Shown here piece by piece: positions 17,657-26,965 of a stretch of DNA of 64,000 nucleotides. Made by a program: the position numbers and the translations under genes. How positions within the stretch are numbered: position 1 is the stretch's first letter; each line of letters starts with the position of its first letter. The stretch covers positions 124,001-188,000 of the forward strand of contig JAILXT010000006.1 in assembly GCA_045430345.1 (NCBI GenBank). Direction: 5' to 3'. The notes under the pieces are model-generated. The model was not told the origin of the DNA, ran no database searches, and worked only from the letters and a program-made list of their open reading frames with translations. The DNA is from Agarilytica sp045430345 (GTDB taxonomy: Bacteria > Pseudomonadota > Gammaproteobacteria > Pseudomonadales > Cellvibrionaceae).

Positions 17657-18415
17657 TTAGAGACAATGAATCTCTGTTTGAGTCAAACACCGGCTCTCGC
17701 CTGGAGCGAGCGAATCATCCAGCATTATGTCGCCCACCGAAACTCGGTGCAGAGCCAATACGGTATTTTGAAAACGACCAAACATGCGCTTTATTTGATG
17801 ATACTTCCCTTCCTCCAATATCACTTCCGCTTCCCGACTATTAATAATTTTCAGTTCCGCAGGACGGGTCACAATATCTTCGTAAGCGAAATACATGCCC
17901 TTGGCAAAAGCGGTGACATATTCTTCGGTTAATGGCTTTTCCATCTGCACGTGATAACGCTTTTTTATACGTTTTTCCGGTAAGGATAAACGCCGTGACC
18001 AACCGCCATCATTTGTAATTAACAATAAACCAGAGCTATTAAAATCCAGGCGCCCAACAATATGCAGATCATCCATAACTAAAGAAGAAAACGTTGAATC
18101 AATGCCGTTTTTTGACAACGAAGTACTCTGCGCAGCTAATACATCGAACACGGTTTTATTCTTTTCATCACATGTTGCGCTAACGACGCCTTTTGGTTTA
18201 TTCATCATGATATAAACCGGCATTTTATTTTGTAGCGTTCGATCGTCTAAAGCGACATGTGAAAAAGGCCCGACAACGTGATTAATATCACATGCTAAAA
18301 CGCCATCTACAGTAATACGTTTCTTTGCTAAGGCAGCACGCACGTCGCGTCGGCTCATATCTGAATGCGCACTGATAAAGCGATCGAGCCGAGTTGAGGA
18401 GGGTTTAGTAAACAA
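17657..18415 (-). CDS. Pseudouridine synthase, RsuA/RluE-type
   Basis: The enzyme isomerises a uridine in rRNA. An S4 RNA-binding domain occupies residues 7-55 (RLDRFISAH... with a VDG turn). The catalytic domain shows the MNKPKGVVSA motif at 71-80 and GRLDFNSSGLLL at 121-132, with Asp124 as the nucleophile. The C-terminal GKYHQIKRMF motif is typical of the RsuA group, which modifies 16S rRNA position 516; RluE/F-type 23S enzymes are close, so I leave the gene unnamed. It is 21 nt downstream of the RRM gene. Confidence 0.88.
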   Translation of the reverse strand: MFTKPSSTRLDRFISAHSDMSRRDVRAALAKKRITVDGVLACDINHVVGPFSHVALDDRTLQNKMPVYIMMNKPKGVVSATCDEKNKTVFDVLAAQSTSLSKNGIDSTFSSLVMDDLHIVGRLDFNSSGLLLITNDGGWSRRLSLPEKRIKKRYHVQMEKPLTEEYVTAFAKGMYFAYEDIVTRPAELKIINSREAEVILEEGKYHQIKRMFGRFQNTVLALHRVSVGDIMLDDSLAPGESRCLTQTEIHCL

Positions 18416-18436
18416 GAAGACAGCCTTAACGATCGC

Positions 18437-18694
18437 TCATTTCAAGGCGCTTTGTTTCGGCTCAGCTTTTTTAACACGCATCTTTGTGCCCGCAATATCT
18501 TTTCCGTTTAGGGATTTCATTGCTGCTTTACTCTCCCCTGGATTTGGCATTTCCACAAAGCCAAAGCCTTTGGATTTACCTGAAACACTGTCCATTACCA
18601 CGCTGCACGATTGCACCTTGCCGTGGGACTCGAACATGGACTTAAGCTCTGGTTCTGTCACATTGCGATCGAGGTTGCGAATCAATAATTTCAT
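18437..18694 (-). CDS. Single-RRM RNA-binding protein
   Basis: This is a small RNA-recognition-motif protein of 85 residues. RNP2 (LLIRNL) is at residues 3-8 and RNP1 (KGFGFVEM) at 46-53, followed by the NGKDIAG turn and a basic tail. I use the ATG at 18694, where a GGAA lies 8 nt upstream; 15 extra codons upstream are unlikely. Such RRM proteins are often cold-induced RNA chaperones in proteobacteria. It is the first gene of a run with the pseudouridine synthase. Confidence 0.9.
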   Translation of the reverse strand: MKLLIRNLDRNVTEPELKSMFESHGKVQSCSVVMDSVSGKSKGFGFVEMPNPGESKAAMKSLNGKDIAGTKMRVKKAEPKQSALK

Positions 18695-18969
18695 AGCATT
18701 TCCGGTGAGTTCATAGGTACAAAAAGTCAGGCCCTTCAATAGGGCGCTGAGGCGGCAATCTTACCAGAGAACCGGACTCAGGTTTTAGGAGTATTGATAT
18801 CAATCAAACTATCACACTGATTCACGCTTCAACTAAGTTGAAACATGGAAAATATGTGAGATAAGCGTAGTGTTGATCTCACCCCTTAACCAATACGCCG
18901 ATTCAGCTACGAAGCCTAACAGGGCGCTGAATAACAAGGCGAAAACACTCGGCAAACCCGGCGGTAATC

Positions 18970-20811
18970 GTGCGAATATTAATTAAGAAGCAATGCTACA
19001 TTCACGCCATAGGTAAGCTCGCACTGCTATCCACACTTTTTTTCTTAAGTACGACTACTCAGGCGACAATACGCGGCCGCATTACTGACGTAAACACAGG
19101 CCTTGCTATCGAAGATGCCCTCGTTAGCATTCAAGCCAGCGATGCCATTGCCGCTACAGACACGACGGACAGCGCCGGTAATTTTATCCTTGCTAATAGT
19201 GGGCGGAGTAACGTCATCATCGTTGCCGCCAAAAAGGGATACTACAACAACGCCATAACAACCACCGACAATCAATCCGGCTTAGGCATTTCACTCGAAC
19301 CCGTTCCACAAGCCAACACTGAATCTCACTGGACCAACTACACATTTACAACACCGACTGCAGGGGACCTGGCATCAGGAAATACCTGCGCCCGCTGCCA
19401 TCCAGATGAATATGCCGATTGGTTCGGCTCGCCCATGTCCAATGCGGGTGTTAACACCTGGGTGCACGATATATACGACGGCAGCGGAACCGCTGGCGGC
19501 ACCTCCGGTTTTGTTTACCTCACCGACTCCGTGCATCGCACAGAAAATCCCAACAGCGAATGCGCGGCATGTCACCAACCTGAGTCCTGGATTAATGAAC
19601 CCTTTTCGGCGATGAAAGCCATTGGCGAAGGATCCGCGTCCATTAGCCACGGCGTTTCGTGTGAAGTTTGCCATAAAATCGCGGATATCGATGCGAGCCA
19701 ACCCAACTACCCGGGCATTCACCCCGACACCGTGACCATGAATTTACCGACACAAGATAGTTTTGGCGATCCCGCGCACGACATTCAATACGGCGCACTT
19801 GGCGACACCTCTGTCTATCTCGAATTTGAAATGCGCCCCTCGCTCCAACCTCAACTCAGCGCAGAGATTTGCGGCGCCTGCCACCAAGATAAAAATGACC
19901 ACGACAACGACGGCGATTTTGAAGACGAAGGCGGGGTTATTTCAGAACCAACCTTCGTCGAATGGCTGGAAAGTGATTATGGCGATCCTAGCTCTAGCAA
20001 CTATCAAAGCTGTGTCGACTGCCATATGACCAGTGTCGATGCTAGTGCCGCATGTAACATTGAAGAATTTCAAGATCTAGACAGGCCCTTGGGGGATATT
20101 CGCAGTCACGATATACGCGGCACAACACCTGAGTTTTTAGATAACGCCGTCACGCTGACTCTCAACGCGGAATATACCGATGGCGAAGTGATTGTCGACG
20201 TGAATATTCTCAACGATCAAACCGGCCACCATGTACCGACCGGCGTCACCATTCGCAATATGATTTTATTAGTTGAAGCAACTGACGAAAACGGTAACCC
20301 ACTTACCCATGCTGGCGAGGAAGTCATTCACGACCTTGGCGGTATCGGCGACCCTAGCGAAGGTTATTACGCCGGATTACCTGGCAAGCTATACGCAAAA
20401 ATCAACCAAGATGCGACGGGGGCTAGCCCGACATTTTTCACTGACGCAACTAGCATTCAATTTGATAACCGTATCGCCGCAAACGCCAGTGATTCAACAC
20501 AATACACTTTCACCACCGATCAAACCGGCGAGATTCAAATAAATGCTAAATTAATTTATCGGCGCAGTTGGCGCTTTTTGGTCGACGCAAAACAATGGAC
20601 TCTGGATGGGCATGGGCAACCACTAGAAGACGTGATGGCACCCCACTACGGCCATTTAATGGAAGCGTCCGACACTGTGGTAACGATTCCAGGAAATTCG
20701 GGCGGCGGTGCGTTTGGTTTTCGTTTTTTATTATTTTTTACCATAGCGATATTTTTTAAATGTCTCGCAAACAGGAAAAAAACCTCTAACAAACATCAAA
20801 CCACATATTAG
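18970..20811 (+). CDS. Five-heme cytochrome c with GlyGly-CTERM tail
   Basis: The 613-residue protein has a signal peptide (to about residue 32). A carboxypeptidase-regulatory-like beta domain (RGRITDVNTG..., about 35-110) follows. There are five CxxCH heme motifs: CARCH, CAACH, CEVCH, CGACH and CVDCH, spread over about residues 139-352. A C-terminal beta-rich domain precedes a Gly-rich stretch, a hydrophobic helix and an Arg/Lys-rich end. That tail is the GlyGly-CTERM signal, processed by a rhombosortase with surface export by type II secretion in known cases. It starts with GTG. The role is probably electron transfer at the outer surface or periplasm. It converges on the AraC gene with overlapping stops. 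Confidence 0.85.
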   Translation: MRILIKKQCYIHAIGKLALLSTLFFLSTTTQATIRGRITDVNTGLAIEDALVSIQASDAIAATDTTDSAGNFILANSGRSNVIIVAAKKGYYNNAITTTDNQSGLGISLEPVPQANTESHWTNYTFTTPTAGDLASGNTCARCHPDEYADWFGSPMSNAGVNTWVHDIYDGSGTAGGTSGFVYLTDSVHRTENPNSECAACHQPESWINEPFSAMKAIGEGSASISHGVSCEVCHKIADIDASQPNYPGIHPDTVTMNLPTQDSFGDPAHDIQYGALGDTSVYLEFEMRPSLQPQLSAEICGACHQDKNDHDNDGDFEDEGGVISEPTFVEWLESDYGDPSSSNYQSCVDCHMTSVDASAACNIEEFQDLDRPLGDIRSHDIRGTTPEFLDNAVTLTLNAEYTDGEVIVDVNILNDQTGHHVPTGVTIRNMILLVEATDENGNPLTHAGEEVIHDLGGIGDPSEGYYAGLPGKLYAKINQDATGASPTFFTDATSIQFDNRIAANASDSTQYTFTTDQTGEIQINAKLIYRRSWRFLVDAKQWTLDGHGQPLEDVMAPHYGHLMEASDTVVTIPGNSGGGAFGFRFLLFFTIAIFFKCLANRKKTSNKHQTTY

Positions 20812-21770
20812 TTTTCCGTCACGAGCGATTGACGCATACTCCCCGGCGAGACGCCAAACACTCGCTTAAACGCGCGACAAAAAGCCGCTTCACTTTGATA
20901 CCCCAGATTCTCTGCCAAAACAATTAAGGGATCAGACGTATTCTTAAGCTGTATTCTCGCTAGCTGCATACGCCAGCGGGTGAGATAACGCATGGCCGAT
21001 TCGCCCACAATTTCACTAAAGCGCGCGGAAAACCCCGAGCGCGACATACCCACTTCCTTGGCTAAACTGTTTACCGTCCAATAAAATTCTGGATTGCGAT
21101 GAATCGCCGATAAAGCGCGCCCAATTTGGCGATCCCGCAAGCCCGCTAACCAGCCGGTATTACTTTGCGGAGAACTGCCTAACCAAGAACGAATCGCTTG
21201 GATAATCAAAATATCCGCTAAATGGGTAATCACGGTTTCAGCACCTGGCCTCAATTCACGTGCTTCGCGAGCGATAAACCGCAAAGTGCTTTGTAACCAG
21301 CTATCCTCTTCTTCCGCCCACGTATTGATATGCATCACGCGCGGTAGAAACTTAATCAACTCCTGCCCAGCGACATGATCAAAACGCACAACCCCACAGG
21401 TTAGCTGGGTCACTTCTCCACCCCCACCAAAACGCATAACTTCAAAGCGCTCACTTACTGTCTCGACAGGAATATCAAATAACGGCGTCGTCTCTTGCTG
21501 CTCAGCACTGACGATCTTATGTCCCAAGCCATGAGGCAGCAAAACTAAACTGCCTTGTTGTAACAACACCGGCGCATCGCCTTCGACCTTTAACCAACAG
21601 TGCCCTGAGGTGATTATATGAAACATCATGCAGTCTTCAAAAGGGGGCAATTCCACCCCCCACGGCTCGCTCAACACTGAACGGCAATAAAACGTCCCCG
21701 TGAGCTTAAGCAAATGCAGGGCCTCACCTAGCGGATCGGTGAACAAAGGAACTTCTTGTTGGCGACTCAT
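20808..21770 (-). CDS. AraC-family transcriptional regulator (cupin N-terminus)
   Basis: The regulator has an N-terminal cupin-type sensor domain (about residues 20-180, with a PWGVELPPF segment and a His/Gly-containing strand) and the two HTH motifs of the AraC family at the C-terminus: LAKEVGMSRSGFSARF and AENLGYQSEAAFCRAFKR. I start it at the ATG at 21770; the longer frame to 21905 lacks support. It is divergent from the NmrA-like reductase gene, 176 nt away, and is probably its regulator, an arrangement common for this family. Confidence 0.9.
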   Translation of the reverse strand: MSRQQEVPLFTDPLGEALHLLKLTGTFYCRSVLSEPWGVELPPFEDCMMFHIITSGHCWLKVEGDAPVLLQQGSLVLLPHGLGHKIVSAEQQETTPLFDIPVETVSERFEVMRFGGGGEVTQLTCGVVRFDHVAGQELIKFLPRVMHINTWAEEEDSWLQSTLRFIAREARELRPGAETVITHLADILIIQAIRSWLGSSPQSNTGWLAGLRDRQIGRALSAIHRNPEFYWTVNSLAKEVGMSRSGFSARFSEIVGESAMRYLTRWRMQLARIQLKNTSDPLIVLAENLGYQSEAAFCRAFKRVFGVSPGSMRQSLVTEN

Positions 21771-21946
21771 GGCAGTGATCTCTAATTTCAGCCATATCAT
21801 TTTGGCAGAACTATACCATTCATCCAATTGAATTAGACGAAAAGTACAGTCATATAGACTTACTGTGATTTTAAATCCACCCTTAACACGCCAAACTATC
21901 CTCATCGCATAAACACCACCCCACGACAGAAGAGGAATATCCTGTT

Positions 21947-22792
21947 ATGACAGCTTCAACTCCGATACTCATCATTGGTAAAAACGGTAAAACCGGATCA
22001 CGCGTAAACACGCTATTGAAAAACCGTGGCCTTGCTGTACGTGCTGTATCTCGCGCTAGCACCCCACCTTTTGACTGGGAAGATCAAAGCACCTGGGCCG
22101 TGCCTCTAGAAGGCATTCAATCAGCCTATGTGACTTATCAACCTGACTTAGCTGTTCCCCAGGCGGAAGCAACAATCCGGGACTTTGTATCACTCGCAAA
22201 ATCAAAAGGTGTAAAACACATTGTTTTATTATCCGGCCGAGGCGAAGCCGGCGCGCAACGTGCCGAGAATGTTTTGATTGACAGCGGGCTTACCTGGAAT
22301 GTGGTAAGGGCATCTTGGTTCTACCAAAACTTTAGCGAAAGCTTTATGGCTGAAGGCATCATCTCCGGCACTTTGACTCTCCCCGCCGATAGTATCGTTG
22401 AACCCTTCGTCGATGCGGATGATATCGCAGAAGTAGCGGTTGCTGCGCTCACACAACCAGAACTACACAACCGATTATTTGAAGTAACAGGCCCAAAAGC
22501 ACTGACCTTTGCCCAGTGTGTAGAACACATATCAACGGCCTGTGCACGGCCTATCACCTATAACTACGTGCCGATCGAGCCCTATATAGCGCAACTCGAT
22601 AAACAGGGCATACCTGCAGATTACCAATGGCTACTAAGGGAGTTGTTCACTGAAGTTTTTGATGGTCGCAATTCGCATGTTATGCACGGTGTCGAAGAAG
22701 CGTTGGGCAGATCACCACGCAGTTTTGCCGATTACGCAGAAGAAGCCGCGAAGAACGAAGTTTGGGCCGATGCTGAACACGCCACGCCTTAA
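21947..22792 (+). CDS. NmrA-like NAD(P)-binding oxidoreductase/sensor
   Basis: The 281-residue cytoplasmic protein has an atypical short-chain Rossmann fold. The nucleotide loop reads IIGKNGKTGSRV (residues 9-20) instead of the common GATG, followed by strand-helix units and a VRASWFYQNF segment typical of NmrA and quinone-oxidoreductase-2-like proteins. The Tyr-x-x-x-Lys catalytic pair of classical reductases is not obvious. It is probably controlled by the divergent AraC protein and co-transcribed with the DUF4345 gene 51 nt downstream. The substrate is unknown. Confidence 0.85.
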   Translation: MTASTPILIIGKNGKTGSRVNTLLKNRGLAVRAVSRASTPPFDWEDQSTWAVPLEGIQSAYVTYQPDLAVPQAEATIRDFVSLAKSKGVKHIVLLSGRGEAGAQRAENVLIDSGLTWNVVRASWFYQNFSESFMAEGIISGTLTLPADSIVEPFVDADDIAEVAVAALTQPELHNRLFEVTGPKALTFAQCVEHISTACARPITYNYVPIEPYIAQLDKQGIPADYQWLLRELFTEVFDGRNSHVMHGVEEALGRSPRSFADYAEEAAKNEVWADAEHATP

Positions 22793-22843
22793 CAGCAACG
22801 CGCGCTTCACATATTTGGAGCGCCTTTACTAAGGAAAAATAAA

Positions 22844-23278
22844 ATGAAAAAACGTTTATTTACGCATACGTCTTTCACAACAACCCTACTGGCCACCGCA
22901 GGATTATTAGTTGTGTACATAGGGCTAGAAATTTTAGTTACCCCCATCGCCTTCTATGCCGCCTACCGGATTGATCTGCCAGAAAATATTAGCTTGGTGA
23001 ATGAACTTCGTGCAAACGGCGGGTATTTAGTTGCTAGTGGAATAATGCTAATTTCCGGTGTATTTGTACACGCTATGCGATTTACTGCACTGGTACTCGG
23101 TATTGCCTTATTTACTTCATTCGCGCTAACAAGAATTATAAGCGTGATCGTTGATGGTATGCCCGCTGTAGAACTACAGTACGCCCTAGGTCTCGAATTA
23201 ATTTTTGCAGTGCTATTGCTAATTGCACTTAGCTGGTACCTATCCATTCTGAGTAGTTCGAAACGGAAAGCAGAGTGA
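22844..23278 (+). CDS. DUF4345-like small membrane protein
   Basis: This 144-residue inner-membrane protein has four hydrophobic helices (about residues 12-38, 56-75, 80-102 and 113-137). The ELRANGGYLVASG segment between the first two matches the DUF4345 family. The function is unknown. It follows the NmrA-like gene with a good ribosome-binding site (AAGGAAAAATAAA before ATG) and probably belongs to the AraC-controlled unit. Confidence 0.75.
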   Translation: MKKRLFTHTSFTTTLLATAGLLVVYIGLEILVTPIAFYAAYRIDLPENISLVNELRANGGYLVASGIMLISGVFVHAMRFTALVLGIALFTSFALTRIISVIVDGMPAVELQYALGLELIFAVLLLIALSWYLSILSSSKRKAE

Positions 23279-23437
23279 AACATGATCGCAGCCGAAACTC
23301 ACGTGACTTCATCCTTATCTATCGCTATATTAGCACCTCGAAGTTCACGCCGGATTAGATCCTAGCTTAGTACTTTAGAATTCATAAATCTAAGCAAACA
23401 TCGTCCGAGCATCCTTTTTCGCATAGGGACATCACAG

Positions 23438-25102
23438 ATGATAAAACCCCCAAGATTTCGCCTTACATACAATTCGATCACCAGGAGCATACTGTTTTTC
23501 GTATCGCTAGCGTGTCTTTCTTGCTCGGACTCCAACACCAAAAGTACCCCGCTAGTACACCAAAACACACCATCGAATGCTGGAGAGCCTAAAATCAAGG
23601 GAATGACTGATTTAGGCAGTAGAGACATTCTTATTGGAGGAGGCATACCCTCTCACTATACGGATAATCGATTTTCGCCAGGAGAATGGGTTACCTTGCA
23701 AGGAAAAAATCTCGGCGTGCACACATTATCAATCGATAATATTCCTGTCGAGATAACACAGTATTACGGAAATCAGCCCCTATTTCGTATTCCAACCCAA
23801 CTATCACCTCGAAAACAACACACACTCACCGTTGAGAATCGCTATGGAAAAACTAGCACAACGTTTGACTCACACCACTATATTGTGACGACAGACCTCG
23901 ACGGGGGAACAACGCACTTAATCAGAACCAACAGAAAAGAAAAAGGCGGGGTAGAAGAAGAATGGTTGGCGTTACCCGCCGACACAAAAAAACCGATATT
24001 TAATCTAATCACCAAAGACAGTCGCTACTTATTGCTTATGGATATTGCAAAAAAAGAGGAAACAGCCCTAATTAACAACGTCCATAGCTATAGCATCGAT
24101 ATACATAGCTTTCATCTCTCAGCGCCCAATATTCCAGCGCGTGTGGCAAGCCATTCAATCACACTGGGGTCATCACCGATTGATGCAATACTGAATAATG
24201 ACGGCATATTACTCGTACTCGGCAAACGAAGCCTTACGCTCGTAGATGCAAATAACCCCGAAAACCTCTCCACACTAGGGCACACAGTGCTCCCCCAAAA
24301 CCCAGAAGGAAAAACCACTTATGTCGATGCGATTTTTTTGGACGACAACAAAAAAATCGCAGTGTTGGAAACATATAGTAATCGCGTCATATTATTTCAA
24401 GTCGATAGTAGCAACACGCTTACATTAATTGATGAGATAGCTTTGCTTCCCTCCAAAACAATTGCCCTATCAGTTGATTTGGAGGCATCAAAAAGTGACC
24501 CCAATGCGTTTTGGGTCCTGGAGGGGCCAAATTATCGCTTAGCCGGATCGAAGCTCGCACAAACATACAAGAAGCTCATAAAGAAGAAACAAGTAAGCGC
24601 CGATAAAAGATCCGTACATCAGCTACAAAAGGTCATTATTAAGGAAAATAACCTGCACTTAGATAAGGTCATACCGACGCCAAAAGAGTACGCCGTACAC
24701 TTTTCTGTCTTCGGAACTGACGGAAGAATGTATTTGAGCGGAACCAAAACTGACTTTCTTACGTCGGACTTTAATAAGGATAAAACCAAAACCGTACTTA
24801 AGAAAGTAAAAGGCTTCCTGTGGGATTCCATTTCCTTTGGGCGAATCGTCGCCATCGACTTAGATACGGAAATATCGGAAACTATTTCAAGTGGTGTGGG
24901 CGTTTACTATCACCTTATTGATGTTCCTGATATAGGGCCTACATTTAGCCTACTAAAATTAGGGCCATCATTTTCCTTCCCTTATCTCACACCAACTTGG
25001 GGACTTGGTATTAAATCTACGGGCACTTACGCTAAAAGGAAAATGAACAAAAGAGCTATTTTCCCACCCTACTCTATAGGTTTTGTTGACTATCAATATT
25101 GA
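23438..25102 (+). CDS. Large hypothetical lipoprotein with IPT/TIG-like domain
   Basis: The N-terminus has a hydrophobic helix and a Cys-Leu-Ser-Cys lipobox near residue 29, so a lipoprotein of 554 residues is predicted. After a linker, residues about 85-150 look like an IPT/TIG immunoglobulin-like domain (a PGEWVTLQGKNLG motif). The remaining part has repeated strand pairs with Asp and Val-rich turns that could form a beta-propeller. I do not recognise a family. It stands alone between the DUF4345 gene and a convergent membrane-protein gene. Confidence 0.65.
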   Translation: MIKPPRFRLTYNSITRSILFFVSLACLSCSDSNTKSTPLVHQNTPSNAGEPKIKGMTDLGSRDILIGGGIPSHYTDNRFSPGEWVTLQGKNLGVHTLSIDNIPVEITQYYGNQPLFRIPTQLSPRKQHTLTVENRYGKTSTTFDSHHYIVTTDLDGGTTHLIRTNRKEKGGVEEEWLALPADTKKPIFNLITKDSRYLLLMDIAKKEETALINNVHSYSIDIHSFHLSAPNIPARVASHSITLGSSPIDAILNNDGILLVLGKRSLTLVDANNPENLSTLGHTVLPQNPEGKTTYVDAIFLDDNKKIAVLETYSNRVILFQVDSSNTLTLIDEIALLPSKTIALSVDLEASKSDPNAFWVLEGPNYRLAGSKLAQTYKKLIKKKQVSADKRSVHQLQKVIIKENNLHLDKVIPTPKEYAVHFSVFGTDGRMYLSGTKTDFLTSDFNKDKTKTVLKKVKGFLWDSISFGRIVAIDLDTEISETISSGVGVYYHLIDVPDIGPTFSLLKLGPSFSFPYLTPTWGLGIKSTGTYAKRKMNKRAIFPPYSIGFVDYQY

Positions 25103-25127
25103 CAAACAATAGCCCCAAAACACACAA

Positions 25128-25526
25128 CTACATATCCACGTCGTCCGTATCAACTTGCCCACTGATACGACGACGAACGTGCGACCAGCTCATACCCACA
25201 GCAAGCATAACCACAATGCATAGCTCAATAACCCAACTAAACACACTGACATTACTTAATGACAACCAGCCCAAATCGATAAACAACCAAATAACACAGG
25301 CCAAAAGTGCCGCCAATAAACCGAGCCCAATAACACCCATTGAACGCAGCGTTGCGCGAAGATAAATCGCCCAACCGATCACTAAAGTGATGCCACCCAA
25401 CACCGGTAATGGAGCAAAGCTAAACCAATGCACATACGAATAGCCAGTCGGGTTATAGCTCAAAAAAACCAATAACAAGGCAAATAAGAACCTAAGACCA
25501 AATCCAGCCCATGTTAGCTTTTCCAT
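25128..25526 (-). CDS. Four-helix membrane protein (DUF6524-like)
   Basis: The 132-residue protein has four predicted membrane helices, a YNPTGYSYVHW loop after the first, a YLRATLRSMGVIGLGLLA segment in the middle, and an Arg-rich cytoplasmic tail. This pattern recalls DUF6524, a family without a known role; the match is from memory. It converges on the lipoprotein gene at 23438-25102. Confidence 0.65.
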   Translation of the reverse strand: MEKLTWAGFGLRFLFALLLVFLSYNPTGYSYVHWFSFAPLPVLGGITLVIGWAIYLRATLRSMGVIGLGLLAALLACVIWLFIDLGWLSLSNVSVFSWVIELCIVVMLAVGMSWSHVRRRISGQVDTDDVDM

Positions 25527-25607
25527 ACATCACTCACGGTATACGTAAAAAATTGAAGAGAACACATTATTATCAACAGATTATTTTAACGATAACAAGA
25601 TAAGTAT

Positions 25608-26030
25608 TTAGGCAATTGAGTTTAATCGCTCACCATCCAATATACATTGAGCATCTTTTATCCATAATTCCACCGCCAACAAACTAGGCATCAACTGAAT
25701 CACGGGAGAAGCAATATTAGATTCTGCCATATTAATAAGCAGTTCCTCAGCGCTCGAGTTTGCCAACTTCTCGATGCTATCAATGCCGATTTTTACTAGC
25801 AACGCGGAATGATTTAACCCGACGCCTTTAATCTGATAGAACAACGCCACGGACACCATCCATCGAATTCTTTTTAGAGGAACCCCCGTTTCATGAGATA
25901 GCTCAAAACAGCGTTGAGGCTGCTTATGAAGCACCGCCAAGTCACTCAGCTCAACAATACCCGCGCGCACCAATTTCTTACGCAACAACATACTAATCAT
26001 TGTTAGGTCTACTACTTTCATGATTGTCAC
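25608..26030 (-). CDS. DUF4332-like helix-hairpin-helix protein
   Basis: The 140-residue protein contains a helix-hairpin-helix like segment, QIKGVGLNHSALLVKIGID, followed by a second, ELANSS-type unit, as in DUF4332 proteins. Such domains bind nucleic acid or act as adaptors, but the family's function is not known. It has no signal peptide. The gene is 89 nt downstream of mscS and on the same strand. Confidence 0.65.
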   Translation of the reverse strand: MTIMKVVDLTMISMLLRKKLVRAGIVELSDLAVLHKQPQRCFELSHETGVPLKRIRWMVSVALFYQIKGVGLNHSALLVKIGIDSIEKLANSSAEELLINMAESNIASPVIQLMPSLLAVELWIKDAQCILDGERLNSIA

Positions 26031-26119
26031 CTCTCTGCTGTGACGCTGCTGTCAGAAATCTGCGGCACTAATATAACTCGAAATAACGCCGCAGACTTTA
26101 TACTCTTAGGGTGTAACGG

Positions 26120-26950
26120 TTAAGAGGGATTTTTAACGAAAACATCAAGTTGCGGAAAGGGTATTTCAATGCCTTTCTCGTCAAAAATCGTTTTAACCTT
26201 TTCAGTTAAATCAAAGAACGTTGGCCAATAGTCTTCGCTTTTAACCCACACTCTAAAGACAAGATTCACCGAACAGTCTGCAAGCTCCGCCACCGCGATC
26301 GTCACATCTTTATCTGCGAGTAAACGAGACTCTGCATCCGCTATATTCTGCAACTCTTGCTTCACGAGGTTCAAATCAGCGGTATAGCTAACGCCAACCG
26401 TAAGATCTACACGTCGCGTGTCTTCACTCGAGTAATTGACAATATTGCCGCTCATAATTGCGCTGTTCGCAACGATGACCGTTTTGTTGTCTGGCGTTTT
26501 AAATATCGTAGAAAAAATTGAGATCTCGTTAACAACGCCTGATGTGCCACCCGCTTCAACAAAGTCGCCTATTTTGAAAGGGCGAAACATAATGATAAGA
26601 ACACCTGCTGCAAAGTTAGCGAGCGAGCCTTGCAAAGCAAAACCAACAGCCAAACCTGCGGCACCAATAATCGCCACAAAAGATGCTGTTTGCACACCTA
26701 ACTGACCCAGAGCGGCAATAATCACCATGGTCAATAATGCGTAGTACGAAATATTTTTGGTGAACACCGCGACAGTTTGATCAACACCGCGTGCCCGTAA
26801 GGTTTTTTCCATCACGTTAACAAGTGTTTTGGCAATCCACTTACCGACGAGGTATACGAGAATTGCGAGAACAATCTTCGTTCCGTAAGTCATTATAAAT
26901 TCAGGTGCCTGTTCCGACAGCGCTGAAACGTCAAAATTTAGTTCTTTCAT
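26120..26950 (-). CDS. mscS: Small-conductance mechanosensitive channel
   Basis: This inner-membrane channel opens under hypo-osmotic stress. It has 276 residues, near the E. coli length. Three N-terminal helices include the pore helix with the Gly/Ala pattern (AAGLAVGFALQGSLANFAAG, about residues 96-115). The beta domain then shows RPFKIGDFVEAGG and the TPDNKTVIVANSAIM motif. It begins 15 nt after the end of the OmpA-family gene, so the two are co-transcribed. Confidence 0.94.
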   Translation of the reverse strand: MKELNFDVSALSEQAPEFIMTYGTKIVLAILVYLVGKWIAKTLVNVMEKTLRARGVDQTVAVFTKNISYYALLTMVIIAALGQLGVQTASFVAIIGAAGLAVGFALQGSLANFAAGVLIIMFRPFKIGDFVEAGGTSGVVNEISIFSTIFKTPDNKTVIVANSAIMSGNIVNYSSEDTRRVDLTVGVSYTADLNLVKQELQNIADAESRLLADKDVTIAVAELADCSVNLVFRVWVKSEDYWPTFFDLTEKVKTIFDEKGIEIPFPQLDVFVKNPS

Positions 26951-26965
26951 GCTTCTACCCTTAAA

